Positions 28,052 through 37,963 of a stretch of DNA of 47,965 bases are shown here, in pieces. Numbering within the stretch: position 1 is the stretch's first letter; each line of letters opens with the position of its first letter. The DNA lies in the NCBI GenBank assembly GCA_001513185.1, contig LFST01000033.1, positions 1 to 47,965 of the forward strand, read 5' to 3'. The notes beneath the pieces are model-generated. The model was given only the letters and a program-made list of their open reading frames with translations, made no database searches and had not been told where the DNA came from. The position numbers and the translations under genes are program-made. Source of the DNA: Candidatus Fermentithermobacillaceae bacterium DTU015. Lineage in GTDB: Bacteria > Bacillota > Sulfobacillia > Fermentithermobacillales > Fermentithermobacillaceae.

Positions 28052-28321
28052 TCAGGATGTAGCTTCAGCACCGCGCATGATAAGGTCCACTAAAGACTCC
28101 AAAGCTTCAGCCTCGTCTTCGCCTTCAGCGCGGATAAGCAAGCTGTCTCCCTGTTTGGCACCTAAGGACAGGACCTGCAAGATGCTTTTCCCGTTGGCCG
28201 TCTTCCCGTTAGCTTCCAGGGTAATCTGGCTCTTGAACTTAGCCGCAGTTTGTACAAACAAAGCTGCAGGCCTTGCGTGTAATCCGACTTCGCTTTGAAC
28301 CACGACTGTTTGTTCCACCAT
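28052..28321 (-). CDS. ptsH: PTS phosphocarrier protein HPr
   Basis: An 89-residue phosphocarrier between enzyme I and the IIA proteins. His15 in VGLHARPAA is the catalytic site, and Ser46 in NGKSILQVLSLG is the regulatory site of HPr kinase/phosphorylase in Firmicutes, so both transport and catabolite-control roles are possible. The ATG at 28321 is preferred: AAGGGAG lies eight bases upstream, while in-frame ATGs further up are too close to it. A 26-bp palindrome lies about 170 bases upstream. Confidence 0.97.
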   Translation of the reverse strand: MVEQTVVVQSEVGLHARPAALFVQTAAKFKSQITLEANGKTANGKSILQVLSLGAKQGDSLLIRAEGEDEAEALESLVDLIMRGAEATS

Positions 28322-28727
28322 GTTCATAACTCCCTTCAACTCCGCCGGGTCCCAGGCACGTCAGCCCACGGCACCCAGGTCTACTTGCTCGTTTCCTTGC
28401 ATAGTTTTTGCAATATGTGCCCATACTGTGCAGCGGATGCTGGCACATCTTGCGTTGTCAGCTTGTGAGTTCCCCCATCCTCACCCGTGAACATATGTCC
28501 TGACAAATGTTCAATTCGCCATAGGACGACAAATTTCCTTCCTGTAGAGGATAAAATCCCGCCTTTCTATATGTTGCTAAGTGTGGGCCAAAACGGCGGC
28601 AAGCCTTGCTCAAAACACAAAGCGTCATGCACGCCACAAGCACAAAGGATTCTGCCAAGACCTCGCTAGCAATAGGGATATGCGGCGTGAATGTGCGGAT
28701 GGATGTGCAGCCAGGCCAAGCAGCCTG
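28322..28727 (-). other. gene-free leader region upstream of ptsH
   Basis: No gene is seen in these 406 bases. The only clear element is the palindrome at 28488-28513. I find no convincing pair of -35/-10 boxes and no terminator with a U-tract after the PHP gene. TTGAAC overlaps the left edge of the palindrome and could be a -35 box, but no good -10 follows. Confidence 0.5.
28488..28513 (-). promoter_or_regulatory. 26-bp palindrome upstream of ptsHI, candidate operator
   Basis: The minus strand reads TGAACAT, 12 bases, ATGTTCA; the inner TGTC/GACA also pairs, so 11 of 13 positions in each half are symmetric. The layout and half-sites match the palindrome upstream of the PTS operon at 16076-16101. 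It may bind the SorC-family regulator of that locus. A transcript hairpin is the alternative. Confidence 0.55.
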
Positions 28728-29492
28728 CTAAAAGAACACCGTTATCCGCGTCCGCTTGGAAAACGTGGCCAGCTGACGGTAGCCCACCCTTTTTGCAAGC
28801 TGCCTCGCCAGCGAAATGTCCCTGCCCACCTCCTTGGGTGTGTGGGCATCTGAACCGAAAGTGATGGGGATTCCGTAATCGTAACATCTGCGAAGTATTT
28901 CTTCAGAGGGATACATCTCAGCCACAGGCTTGTACAACCCGCTGGTGTTTATCTCTACGCAAATACCTGCTTCCTTGATGGCCTTAAGCACCGGCTCGGC
29001 ATAATGCATAACGCCCTCAGGGGGAAACCCAGGGTTGAAAAGCTTTATAAGGTCCAAGTGCCCCACTATGTCAAATAAGCCTGTCCGGCAAGCTGATAGC
29101 ACCCGGCTGTAGTACTGTTCATACACCTGGCTTAGATCCCGCTTCTTGAATTCATCCTTTAATGCCGGGCTATTGAACAGCCAATCACCGATGTAGTGGA
29201 CAGATCCGATGACAAAATCAAGGCCAGGCATACTCAGGGCATACTCGATTTCTGCTTGTGTGTCCCTGGAGAGGTCCAGTTCAAAGCCGAGCCTCAGCTG
29301 GACTTCAGGAAAGTAGGTGTTAGCTTGCCTTAGAGCAGATACCACCCGGCGCGGGGCAAGTTGCGTGTGGTCAGCTATTCCTAGGTGCGCCAGCCCTTGC
29401 TTGGATGCTTCCCGGAAAAACGGGATAACCTCCTCCAGTGAGTTTACGTATTCCCCGTGTCCTAGTGTGTGTACGTGGTAGTCTACTAGCAT
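28728..29492 (-). CDS. PHP-domain phosphatase, histidinol-phosphatase (HisK/HisJ)-like
   Basis: A 254-residue metal-dependent phosphoesterase of the PHP family. Visible ligands are DYHVHT near the N-terminus, IADHTQ, FELD, GSVHYIGDW, GHLDLIKLF, EINTSG and FGSDAHTPKEVG, matching the histidinol-phosphatase branch. The enzyme would release phosphate from histidinol phosphate, but no other histidine gene is present, so another small phosphate ester is possible. The ATG at 29492 has AGGAGGG upstream and a promoter at 29552-29578, so it is probably transcribed on its own. Confidence 0.85.
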   Translation of the reverse strand: MLVDYHVHTLGHGEYVNSLEEVIPFFREASKQGLAHLGIADHTQLAPRRVVSALRQANTYFPEVQLRLGFELDLSRDTQAEIEYALSMPGLDFVIGSVHYIGDWLFNSPALKDEFKKRDLSQVYEQYYSRVLSACRTGLFDIVGHLDLIKLFNPGFPPEGVMHYAEPVLKAIKEAGICVEINTSGLYKPVAEMYPSEEILRRCYDYGIPITFGSDAHTPKEVGRDISLARQLAKRVGYRQLATFSKRTRITVFF

Positions 29493-29551
29493 GATGCCCT
29501 CCTGAGTTTCTTGAGACGATAAGACCCAAGCCAACGTGGGTACCGATTCAG

Positions 29552-29578
29552 ATTATACTGTGGCTACCATAACGTCAA
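29552..29578 (-). promoter_or_regulatory. candidate promoter of the PHP phosphatase gene
   Basis: TTGACG (29578-29573) and a perfect TATAAT (29557-29552) are separated by 15 bases, which is short, about 60 bases before the ATG at 29492. Confidence 0.5.
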
Positions 29579-29603
29579 GCACGTGTGGCAAAATGCGGGG
29601 GCA

Positions 29604-30131
29604 TCACCGGTTGTACAGCACCAAGCCCAGGGCGCCCGACAATACCAGGAGCAAGACCGGGTCTATTTTGAACACCAGGATGGCCACGATTACGGCAGCA
29701 GCCACTACAGCCGGGACTACCCCTGTAACCGAGGTGGAGAATACAGACAGGGCAGCAGACAAGATGAGCGCCACCACAACGGGCCTTATGCCGCACAGCA
29801 TATCCTGGACTACCGGCACTTCCTTATATTTTAGGAACAGCCTGCCCAAGATCATCATTATGATAAACGGCGGCACTACGACCCCCAGGGTAGCCACCGC
29901 CGAGCCTAATACACCGGCCACTTTGTAACCTACGTAGGTGGCACTGTTTATGGCAATCGGGCCCGGAGTACCTTGGGAAATGGCGATCACATCCACAAAT
30001 TCAGCCATATCCAGCCATCCCCTGATGTCTACCACTTCGCGGGAAATCAAGGGGATCATGGCGTACCCTCCGCCAAAAGCAACAACACCGATCCTGAAAA
30101 ACGATGAGAAAAGATCCCACAACACTGACAT
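29604..30131 (-). CDS. chrA: chromate transporter, short ChrA subunit (second)
   Basis: A 175-residue membrane protein of the CHR family, short form, with the domain motif FFRIGVVAFGGGYAMIPLI, then ISQGTPGPIAINSATYVGY and several hydrophobic segments. Short ChrA proteins usually work as pairs of opposite topology, and this one adjoins its partner with a 44-base gap. Family members export chromate; in organisms with no chromate exposure the native anion is unclear. Confidence 0.92.
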   Translation of the reverse strand: MSVLWDLFSSFFRIGVVAFGGGYAMIPLISREVVDIRGWLDMAEFVDVIAISQGTPGPIAINSATYVGYKVAGVLGSAVATLGVVVPPFIIMMILGRLFLKYKEVPVVQDMLCGIRPVVVALILSAALSVFSTSVTGVVPAVVAAAVIVAILVFKIDPVLLLVLSGALGLVLYNR

Positions 30132-30175
30132 CGGGTTATCTCTGCTCCTTCCGTCCGGTTTACACCGCCAAGGGT

Positions 30176-30868
30176 TTATCTAGGTTCACGGTCCCTGTGT
30201 GAGTCCTTGGCGCCGCACGCGCCCCGTTTCACAACGCCCAGCGTTATCCCGCCTGCTGCAGCTATGGCAATTGCTATCACCGGGTTTACTTTGAACCCTA
30301 TGAGCAGCACTGCACCGGCCAGGGCAAACATGATGTCCTGCCTGTTTCTGACCGACTTCCTGCCTACCTGACACACGGCTGAAACCAGCAGGCTAAATAT
30401 GGCAGGGCGCATACCTCTGAATATGGCTTCAACCGCGCTTGAGTCACGGATCTTCAAAAAGAAAGCGGCAACCACCAGGATGGTGATAAACGAGGGCAAG
30501 CTTGAACCCAAGGTGGCGACTAGGGCACCGGGGAGCCCCCTCAGCCTGTAACCGCATAGCACCGACGTGTTGATGGCGATGGGGCCGGGGCCGCTTTGGG
30601 CGATTGCCAGGATGTCTACGAACTCCTGATCGTCCAGCCACCCATACTTTTCACAAAGTTGTTTTTGGATCAGGGGCACCATAGCCCATCCTCCGCCAAA
30701 AGTAAACGCGCCTATCTTGAAGAAACTCAAGAAAAGCTGGGTAAGGCTCGCAGATCGCTGATAAGGTGCCGTATCCGCAGCACAACCGGATGCGCCGGGA
30801 CTTACCTGCTTACTTTGAACAGCGGCGTCGCGTTCCAACCGGCCGGCTGCTGTACCGTTGTCATCCAT
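30176..30868 (-). CDS. chrA: chromate transporter, short ChrA subunit (first)
   Basis: Partner of the following gene, 230 residues from the ATG at 30868, which has AGGAGG seven bases upstream. The CHR domain starts near residue 40 (FFKIGAFTFGGGWAMVPLI), with IAQSGPGPIAINTSVLCGY and later membrane segments. The first 35-40 residues are a polar extension not needed for the domain. A TATAAT at 30939-30934 lies about 65 bases upstream but the -35 is poor. A terminator after rpoD separates it from the sigma operon. Confidence 0.92.
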   Translation of the reverse strand: MDDNGTAAGRLERDAAVQSKQVSPGASGCAADTAPYQRSASLTQLFLSFFKIGAFTFGGGWAMVPLIQKQLCEKYGWLDDQEFVDILAIAQSGPGPIAINTSVLCGYRLRGLPGALVATLGSSLPSFITILVVAAFFLKIRDSSAVEAIFRGMRPAIFSLLVSAVCQVGRKSVRNRQDIMFALAGAVLLIGFKVNPVIAIAIAAAGGITLGVVKRGACGAKDSHRDREPR

Positions 30869-30942
30869 TCCTAATCCTCCTAAGACTCTAATCCTCACAA
30901 AACCCGAAAAATAGCAGGAGGCAATACATAGTCATTATATCC

Positions 30943-30973
30943 TAAAAATCAATAAGCCCGGTAGCCCCGGGCT
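30943..30973 (-). terminator. terminator after rpoD
   Basis: AGCCCGG/CCGGGCT (30955-30973, five-base loop) forms a seven-base G+C stem, followed on the transcribed strand by TATTGATTTTTA. It closes the dnaG-rpoD unit 27 bases after the rpoD stop. Confidence 0.8.
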
Positions 30974-30999
30974 CAAACGTATCCGCCTGCCACTAAGGG

Positions 31000-32244
31000 T
31001 TAGGTGAGATAATCCCTCAGTTTTTTGCTCCTTTGCGGATGCCTGAGTTTCCTGAGAGCCTTGGCCTCAATCTGCCTGATGCGCTCCCGGGTGACCCCGA
31101 ATTCGCGTCCTACTTCTTCAAGCGTCCTGGCCTTGCCGTCGTCAAGCCCGAAGCGGAGCCGCAAAACCCGCTGTTCCCTCTCGTTGAGCGTATCGAGCAC
31201 CTCTTCAATTTGCTCCTTGAGCATCACAAAGGACGCAGCCTCTGCCGGCGCCAAGGCATCCTGGTCTTCAATGAAGTCGCCGAGATGGCTGTCCTCTTCC
31301 TCGCCGATAGGAGTCTCCAAAGACACCGGCTCCTGTGCGATTTTCTGGATCTCTCTGACTCTCTCAGGTGTGAGCCCCATCTCTTCGGCAATTTCCTCTG
31401 CAGTGGGCTCCCTGCCCAGCTCCTGCAGCAGCTGCCTGGAAGTACGTACGAGCTTATTGATGGTTTCCACCATATGCACAGGGATCCTTATGGTCCTGGC
31501 CTGGTCAGCAATCGCCCGGGTAATCGCCTGCCTGATCCACCACGTAGCATAAGTGCTGAGTTTGTACCCTTTCCTGTAGTCGAATTTCTCCACCGCTTTT
31601 ATGAGCCCCATGTTGCCTTCCTGGATGAGGTCGAGGAACAACATTCCCCGTCCCACGTACCGCTTGGCGATGGATACCACAAGCCGTAGGTTGGACTCGA
31701 TGAGACGCTGCTTGGCTTCTTTGTCGCCCATCTCCATCCGCTTAGCCAGTTCAACCTCTTCTTCAGCGGTAAGAAGGGGTACCCTTCCGATTTCTTTCAG
31801 GTACATCCTCACAGGGTCATCTAACGCTATCCCTTCAGGCACAGACAGGTCGATTTCCGTATCCTTCCCATCTTCCTTGGCTTCAGCCTCATCAGAATCG
31901 CCGGTTTCGCTGTCATCAACATCTTCGTCAAAATCTGCTTCGTCATCTTCTGCGGCATCTTCATCAGAAAGAGGGACCGGAACTGCGCCATCGGTTGCCG
32001 GTTTTCCGGCAGCACCTTCCGGAACCCGGCGATGGGCATAGTCTCCGTGAGCCGATTGCCGCTCGCTGATTACTTCTATACCTAAATCGTGAAAAACACG
32101 ATAGACTTCCTCAGCCTCTTTTTCGCCAATATCGATACCTTCCAGGGCGTCGGCAATTTCCTTATAGGTCAAGAAGCCCTTTTCCTGCCCCTTGGCAATA
32201 AGGTGTTTTACTGCATCAGCCGCTAGTTGTTGTAAGTCTTTCAA
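31000..32244 (-). CDS. rpoD: primary RNA polymerase sigma factor (SigA/RpoD)
   Basis: The housekeeping sigma factor, 414 residues. A short region 1.1-like N-terminus (about 1-60) is followed by a very acidic linker (about 85-130), then region 1.2 ([17 protein letters not shown]), region 2 with [14 protein letters not shown], region 3 and region 4 with [24 protein letters not shown]. Its start overlaps the dnaG stop by four bases (ATGA), giving translational coupling. The acidic linker is longer than in Bacillus subtilis, a judgement by eye. Confidence 0.98.
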   Translation of the reverse strand: MKDLQQLAADAVKHLIAKGQEKGFLTYKEIADALEGIDIGEKEAEEVYRVFHDLGIEVISERQSAHGDYAHRRVPEGAAGKPATDGAVPVPLSDEDAAEDDEADFDEDVDDSETGDSDEAEAKEDGKDTEIDLSVPEGIALDDPVRMYLKEIGRVPLLTAEEEVELAKRMEMGDKEAKQRLIESNLRLVVSIAKRYVGRGMLFLDLIQEGNMGLIKAVEKFDYRKGYKLSTYATWWIRQAITRAIADQARTIRIPVHMVETINKLVRTSRQLLQELGREPTAEEIAEEMGLTPERVREIQKIAQEPVSLETPIGEEEDSHLGDFIEDQDALAPAEAASFVMLKEQIEEVLDTLNEREQRVLRLRFGLDDGKARTLEEVGREFGVTRERIRQIEAKALRKLRHPQRSKKLRDYLT

Positions 32245-34088
32245 CCCTCTTCCCTCCCGGGGAAATCATCAGGGAAACTGTCATAATCATCTCCCCTGGT
32301 AGACTTCGCTTGTCTAAGTAGTTCCTGATATTCGTTGAGAATCGCCATGAGTCTCTGCTCATCCTGCGCTTCTTGAACCAGTTTCATCTCTTCCCGCAAC
32401 TCTCTGAGCCGGACTTCCTTAAGCCTTCGTATACAATCCATGAGCACACGTTCAGGACGGTCTACGGGTCCGAATTTGGCGCAGATTTCTGCAATCCAAC
32501 TAGAGACTTCGTGATCCTCGGGCAGTTTGGGGGAACTTGCCAAATTCGTGTATACAAAACGACACATATTGCCGGCGAAGTCGCTCTCATCAAGATAAGC
32601 ACTTGCCATTCTTATTAGTTCAGGCTTTTCTACAAGCGCCCTAATAATTCCTTCCTCAGCCCTCTGCCGTCCAAGAGCAATGCTGCCCTGGACGCTGTGA
32701 TTTTTCCCACTAGATCGAGACCGGTTGTCATAACCTGTAGTATTGCTGTTTTTTGGATTTTTATACCCACGGGTCCCAGCCCGTGCCCTTCGTCGGTATA
32801 ATTCTACATCCCTCTCTAAAGATTCCTTTCGTACATCAAGCTTCCTGGACAGCTCGGTAGTATACACTGAGATTTCGAACTCGCTGTCCAAGGCTGCCAA
32901 TACCGGTATCATTATGTCCTTTACTTGAAGTTTGCCCTCAACTGTTGAAATATCAGTTGACCTGGCCGCTTCTTCAAATATGAACCTTATGTCGGGACTT
33001 GCATTTTCAATCAATTCCTCGAATTTGTCCCCTCCGTACCTCTGCACGAACTCGTCGGGGTCTTTAGCGCCCTCGAAGGTAACTACCCGGCTGCGCCCAC
33101 CGGCTTCGCGAAACACGTCAATACAACGTCTGACCGCTTTTTTCCCCGCTTCATCCTGATCGTAAGCCAACACCACATCGTCGCTTAGCAGCAACAGGGC
33201 CCTAGCTTGTTCCACCGAAAAGGCCGTCCCCATGCCTGCCACAACGTAGTCTATGCCATTTTGGAACATACTGATAACATCCATGTACCCTTCCATTACA
33301 CAAACCCGTCCCTTGCTCCTTATACTTGGCTTAGCCAGGTGAAGGGCATACAGTTCCCTGCTCTTGTGGAACACAGGTGTATCAGGGGAGTTGAGATACT
33401 TGGGCGTCTCATCTCCCAACGCCCTGCCGGCGAACCCGATAAGTTCGCCCCGGGTGTCCCAAATCGGAAACATTATCCTGTTGCGGAAGCGGTCATAGTA
33501 TGTTCCCCGCCTGCTCCGTACGGAGAGCCCCGACAGTTCAAGATACCTAATGTCTATTCCCGCCTTTAAAGCTCCCTGGGTGACAAAATCCCATCCTGCG
33601 GGAGCATACCCCAATTGGAATAGATCGATTATCTCACGGGATAAGCCCCTGCCTTGCAGGTACTTGAGAGCTTTTGCACCGTGCGCCGAGTAAAGCATCT
33701 CCCTGTAGCGGTCCCGGGCGAACTCAAGCGCCTTGCGGATACCCGCCGCGCGGGCGCTCCGCCTGGCCGCCTCAGGATCCAATGCCGCCTTGGGAAGGGG
33801 TAAGCCTGTTCTTCTAGCCAACTCTTCCACGGCATCCTGAAACGTCAGGTTCTCTATCTTCATCAGAAACGTAAATATGTTTCCGCCTTGTCCGCACCCG
33901 AAGCAATAGAACAGTTGCTTATCAGGGTCGACGCTGAAAGACGGTGTCTTTTCCTGATGAAACGGGCACAAGCCCACATAGTTCTTCCCTGTCCTCCTGA
34001 GCCTCACGTACTCAGAGATCAGGGACACTATGTCGGCCCTGGATTTTAGTTCCGCAATAAAATCCTCGGAGTAGTACCTTCTGGACAC
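32241..34088 (-). CDS. dnaG: DNA primase
   Basis: Makes RNA primers at the replication fork. The N-terminal zinc domain has [11 protein letters not shown] and [11 protein letters not shown] (Cys/His ligands), the core has a TOPRIM fold with [11 protein letters not shown] and AYDQDEAG, and the C-terminal part binds DnaB helicase. The GTG at 34088 is chosen because homologues begin a few residues before [14 protein letters not shown]; a TTG at 34139 would add 17 residues but has no ribosome binding site. A possible promoter, TCGACA-16-TATAGG, overlaps 34145-34175. Confidence 0.95.
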   Translation of the reverse strand: MSRRYYSEDFIAELKSRADIVSLISEYVRLRRTGKNYVGLCPFHQEKTPSFSVDPDKQLFYCFGCGQGGNIFTFLMKIENLTFQDAVEELARRTGLPLPKAALDPEAARRSARAAGIRKALEFARDRYREMLYSAHGAKALKYLQGRGLSREIIDLFQLGYAPAGWDFVTQGALKAGIDIRYLELSGLSVRSRRGTYYDRFRNRIMFPIWDTRGELIGFAGRALGDETPKYLNSPDTPVFHKSRELYALHLAKPSIRSKGRVCVMEGYMDVISMFQNGIDYVVAGMGTAFSVEQARALLLLSDDVVLAYDQDEAGKKAVRRCIDVFREAGGRSRVVTFEGAKDPDEFVQRYGGDKFEELIENASPDIRFIFEEAARSTDISTVEGKLQVKDIMIPVLAALDSEFEISVYTTELSRKLDVRKESLERDVELYRRRARAGTRGYKNPKNSNTTGYDNRSRSSGKNHSVQGSIALGRQRAEEGIIRALVEKPELIRMASAYLDESDFAGNMCRFVYTNLASSPKLPEDHEVSSWIAEICAKFGPVDRPERVLMDCIRRLKEVRLRELREEMKLVQEAQDEQRLMAILNEYQELLRQAKSTRGDDYDSFPDDFPGREEG

Positions 34089-34280
34089 TTTGCCGTCCGT
34101 TAACTCCCTTCCCACAAGTGCTTTGATATTTGGCGACAATATAACCTATACAATATTCGATTTCGGTGTCGAAATTCCTTCTCAGCAATACCGTCAACTG
34201 CAGGTATCGGAGTCTTAGGTGTAAGGCAGAAGCTTGTACATCTTATATACGACTACGGGCGGAAAAAGTCCTACGGAAGT

Positions 34281-34316
34281 CAAAACAATCACGGGCCCGG
34301 TCCCCCGGGCCCGTGA
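34281..34316 (-). terminator. strong terminator after ppdK
   Basis: TCACGGGCCCGG (34289-34300) and CCGGGCCCGTGA (34305-34316) form a perfect 12-base stem with a four-base loop, followed by TTGTTTTG on the transcribed strand. It separates ppdK from dnaG. Confidence 0.85.
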
Positions 34317-34346
34317 AAGCCTTGGCCGGCTTGGGATTCTGGCTTG

Positions 34347-36998
34347 CTAGGCCTGCCGGCTTCTTAATGCAGCCTGTGCCGCCGCAAGCCTTGCCACCGG
34401 CACGCGATAGGGCGAACATGATACATAATCCAACCCGGCCTTGTGGAAAAACTCGATTGACGAAGGCTCCCCGCCATGCTCTCCGCAAATGCCGATCACC
34501 AAATCCGGCCTGATGCCCCGCCCGAGTTTAACGGCAGTCTCAACCAGCTTGCCTACGCCTTTCTGGTCGAGCACGGCAAACGGGTTGTCCTTGAGTATCT
34601 TCTCACCCAGATATTTGTGGAGGAACTTGGCTTCTGCATCGTCCCTTGAATACCCAAAGGTGGTCTGGGTGAGGTCGTTGGTCCCGAACGAGAAGAACTG
34701 GGCATGTGCCGCAATTTCATCTGCGGTAAGGCACGCCCTGGGAATCTCTATCATGGTGCCGATAACCACAGGAAAGTCCACTCCCTGTTCCTGTTTAACC
34801 TGCCCGGCCACCTGCTCCACACGCTCCCTGAGGATTTCCAGCTCCTTGGCTGCGCCTACCAGGGGGATCATGACCTCAGGGTACACGTCTGAAATGCCTT
34901 CTTTGATGAGCCGCGCCGTGGCTTGGAAGATGGCCCTGGCCTGCATCTCGTAGATTTCGGGATATACAATGCCCAGCCTGCAGCCTCTCATTCCAAGCAT
35001 GGGGTTCATTTCCTGAAGCGCCTTGGCCTTCCTGAGAAGGTCCTCGACGTGGGAGATCTCTGACTTAGGAGCTCCCTTGGCTTTCATCTCAGACAGGGTC
35101 TTCATAAGTTCCTCTACGTTGGGCAAAAACTCATGGAGAGGAGGATCCAGCAACCGTATGGTGACCGGGTAGCCTCTCATGGCCTTTAGGATGTCGTAAA
35201 AGTCAGCTTCCTGCATGGGCAGGAGCACATCCAAAGCTTTCCGCCTGTCTTCTTCGGTATCTGCAAGGATCATCTGCTGGACCGCAGCCATCCTGTCGTG
35301 TCCCATAAACATATGCTCGGTGCGGCAAAGCCCTATACCCTCAGCCCCGAACTCTCTCGCGCGCCGGGCATCCTCAGGGGTGTCGGCGTTGGCTTTGACG
35401 CCCAGTCTCCTGACTTCATCGGCCCATCCCAGGACTTCTTTGAAGGCCCCGCCCATGATGGGCTCCACCAGGGGAACCTGCCCAAAGTACACGTTTCCGG
35501 TGCTACCGTCTATGGAAATCACATCGCCTTCATTTATTTCTCTACCGGCGATGGTAGCTTTGTTGCCTTCGAGGTCGATCCGCAAGGCATCGCACCCTAC
35601 CACCGCGGGCTTGCCCATACCACGGGCTACGATAGCGGCGTGGCAGGTCATCCCGCCCCTTGATGTGAGGATTCCCTGAGCATGGACTATCCCGGGCATG
35701 TCATCCGGGGTGGTCTCAGGCCGGACCAAGATTATCTTCTCGCCCTGCTCTCCTAGGATCTCTGCCTTAGCTGTGTCGAACACCACCTTGCCTGTGGCCG
35801 CGCCGGGGGATGCAGGCAACCCCTGGCACACTGCCTCAGCGATGGCTTTGGGGTCGATGGCCCTGTGGAGAAGTCTTGAGACTTCTTCGGGACTTATGCG
35901 CATTACCGCGGTTTCCTTAGAAATCTGCCCCTCCTGCACCAGGGCCCTGGCTATCTCAAGCGCTGCTTGGGCAGTACGCTTCCCGGCCCTGGTCTGTAGG
36001 ATGTAGAGCTTGCCCCGCTCTATGGTAAACTCAATGTCCTGCATGTCCTTGTAGTGATCTTCAAGCAGCCGTGCCACCTTCTTGAGCTGCTCCAGCATCC
36101 CGGGCAAATCTTCATCGATTTCCAATATGGGCCTGGGGGTCCTCAGCCCTGCCACAACGTCTTCACCCTGGGCATTCATCAAGTACTCCCCGTAGAGCAC
36201 CCGCTCGCCTGTTGAAGGGTCCCTGGTAAACATGACCCCCGTACCAGAGTCTGCTCCCATGTTGCCAAACACCATGGTTTGGACGTTTACTGCAGTACCC
36301 AGGTCATGGGAGATTTTGTTGATGTTCCTGTATATGATGGCCCGCTCATTGTTCCACGAGTCAAACACAGCGGACACAGCCATAAACAGCTGATCGTAAG
36401 GATCATCAGGAAACTCGATGCCCGCCTTTTGGCGAATTATCCGCTTGTACGACGCCACAAGGGACTTAAGCCCTTGAGCTGAAACATCCTGGTCCTGGGT
36501 CACCCCTTCATCCTTCTTCAGTTGCGAAAACACACGCTCAAACTCGCTGTGAGGGATACCCAGCACCACGTTGCCGAACATCTGGATGAACCGTCTGTAA
36601 CAGTCGTATGAAAAACGAAGATCCTGAGTGGCTTCGTAAAGCCCTTTGACGCTCCGATCGTTTAGACCCAGGTTCAATATGGTATCCATCATCCCTGGCA
36701 TGCTTATGGGAGCACCGGACCTGACTGACACCAAAAGGGGGTTTTGGTCACCGCCGAAGTGCTTCCCTGTTTTCTGCTCCAGACCTTTGATGTAATCTTT
36801 TATGTCCTGTTTGAGGGAATCCGGCAGTTTCCTGTCTGATTGGTAATATAGTTTGCAAGCTTGAGTGGTGATGGTAAAGCCAGGAGGTACCGGCAAACCT
36901 ATCCTGGTCATCTCTGCAAGGCCAGCCCCTTTGCCTCCCAGGATAGCCCTGTGCTCCTCCCCACCTTCTTCAAACCAGTACACGAGTTTACCGGCCAC
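34347..36998 (-). CDS. ppdK: pyruvate, phosphate dikinase
   Basis: Interconverts phosphoenolpyruvate, AMP and pyrophosphate with pyruvate, ATP and phosphate. The 883-residue protein has the N-terminal ATP-grasp domain (GGKGAGLAEM), the phosphohistidine domain with GGMTCHAAIVARG (Thr451 and His453, the regulatory and catalytic residues), and the C-terminal PEP barrel with GLCRTEHMF, FGTNDLTQTTFG and GICGEHGG. The regulatory protein gene ends one base upstream, so the pair is co-expressed. With the membrane pyrophosphatase it suggests a pyrophosphate-based glycolytic energy economy. Confidence 0.98.
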   Translation of the reverse strand: MAGKLVYWFEEGGEEHRAILGGKGAGLAEMTRIGLPVPPGFTITTQACKLYYQSDRKLPDSLKQDIKDYIKGLEQKTGKHFGGDQNPLLVSVRSGAPISMPGMMDTILNLGLNDRSVKGLYEATQDLRFSYDCYRRFIQMFGNVVLGIPHSEFERVFSQLKKDEGVTQDQDVSAQGLKSLVASYKRIIRQKAGIEFPDDPYDQLFMAVSAVFDSWNNERAIIYRNINKISHDLGTAVNVQTMVFGNMGADSGTGVMFTRDPSTGERVLYGEYLMNAQGEDVVAGLRTPRPILEIDEDLPGMLEQLKKVARLLEDHYKDMQDIEFTIERGKLYILQTRAGKRTAQAALEIARALVQEGQISKETAVMRISPEEVSRLLHRAIDPKAIAEAVCQGLPASPGAATGKVVFDTAKAEILGEQGEKIILVRPETTPDDMPGIVHAQGILTSRGGMTCHAAIVARGMGKPAVVGCDALRIDLEGNKATIAGREINEGDVISIDGSTGNVYFGQVPLVEPIMGGAFKEVLGWADEVRRLGVKANADTPEDARRAREFGAEGIGLCRTEHMFMGHDRMAAVQQMILADTEEDRRKALDVLLPMQEADFYDILKAMRGYPVTIRLLDPPLHEFLPNVEELMKTLSEMKAKGAPKSEISHVEDLLRKAKALQEMNPMLGMRGCRLGIVYPEIYEMQARAIFQATARLIKEGISDVYPEVMIPLVGAAKELEILRERVEQVAGQVKQEQGVDFPVVIGTMIEIPRACLTADEIAAHAQFFSFGTNDLTQTTFGYSRDDAEAKFLHKYLGEKILKDNPFAVLDQKGVGKLVETAVKLGRGIRPDLVIGICGEHGGEPSSIEFFHKAGLDYVSCSPYRVPVARLAAAQAALRSRQA

Positions 36999-36999
36999 T

Positions 37000-37815
37000 T
37001 TACATGCTCCTCCCCTTGATGATCTCCAAAACCTGGTTAGCCGTTTCTTCTACAGCCTTATCTGTAACGTCGATCACGCCGCAACCCAGCTGGCGGAAGA
37101 TCTCGTTTGCATAGTCAAGTTCCTGAAGAATCCGCGTAAGATCCGCATAAGACGAATTCTCGTCAAGCCCCATGGCCCTGAGCCGTTCTTTCCTCACTTT
37201 AACCAGCTTTTCCGGGCTCAAGGTGAGCCCTATGATCTTTTCCACCGGGATCTTAAACAGTTCCCGTGGCGGCGGAATCTCAGGTACCAAGGGGATGTTT
37301 GCCACCTTATATCCCCTTTGGGCCAGGTAGAGGCTGACAGGAGTCTTCGAGGTACGGGACACCCCTATCAGAACCACCTCAGCAAAGGGTAAAGACAGAA
37401 GGTCTTTGCCGTCATCACACTTAACCGAAAACTCAACCGCCTCGACGCGCCTGAAGTAGTCCTCATCGATCTTGTGCATAAGGCCAGGCTCAAACCTTGG
37501 CTCTGACGGGGCAACCGTGGCAAGCGCGTCCAATACGGGCCCCAGCACGTCTACTGCCGGAATGCCCCTGAGTCCGGCCTGGGTTCTTGCATATTCCCTA
37601 AGTTCAGGTTTGACAAGGGTATACACCACTATGGATTTCTTGGACTCTGCCTGGCTGAGAGCCCTGTCAATCGCTTCCTCGCTTTGCACATACCCGAACT
37701 TGTGGATGTTAACGCCCCCGGCGTTAAACTGGGCGGCTGCAGCTCTTACAACGAGTTCTGCGGTTTCACCCAATGAGTCCGATAGTACGAACACTGCAGG
37801 CCTTTCAGTTTCCAC
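37000..37815 (-). CDS. yqfL: PPDK regulatory protein (kinase/pyrophosphorylase, DUF299)
   Basis: A bifunctional regulator that inactivates PPDK by ADP-dependent phosphorylation of its active-site Thr and reactivates it by phosphate-dependent removal. The 271-residue product has FVLSDSLGETAELV at the N-terminus and the P-loop-like GVSRTSKTPVSLYLAQRGYKVANIP. The GTG at 37815 has GGGAGGG six bases upstream; an ATG there is out of frame. In Bacillus the same slot after glyS holds yqfL, with dnaG-sigA next; here ppdK sits between them, directly beside its controller. Confidence 0.94.
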   Translation of the reverse strand: METERPAVFVLSDSLGETAELVVRAAAAQFNAGGVNIHKFGYVQSEEAIDRALSQAESKKSIVVYTLVKPELREYARTQAGLRGIPAVDVLGPVLDALATVAPSEPRFEPGLMHKIDEDYFRRVEAVEFSVKCDDGKDLLSLPFAEVVLIGVSRTSKTPVSLYLAQRGYKVANIPLVPEIPPPRELFKIPVEKIIGLTLSPEKLVKVRKERLRAMGLDENSSYADLTRILQELDYANEIFRQLGCGVIDVTDKAVEETANQVLEIIKGRSM

Positions 37816-37963
37816 ATGTAACCCTCCCTGTCTGCCCCAAAACCTCAAGCCGGCCAATCCAGCATACCAAGCGCTCCGGGTCCATCACCTGCGGGCCCGC
37901 ATCGCGGCATGGTGAAGGGCATACCACTTGAGGGCTCCTCCGGCGCGTACTTTCCGGGAACCC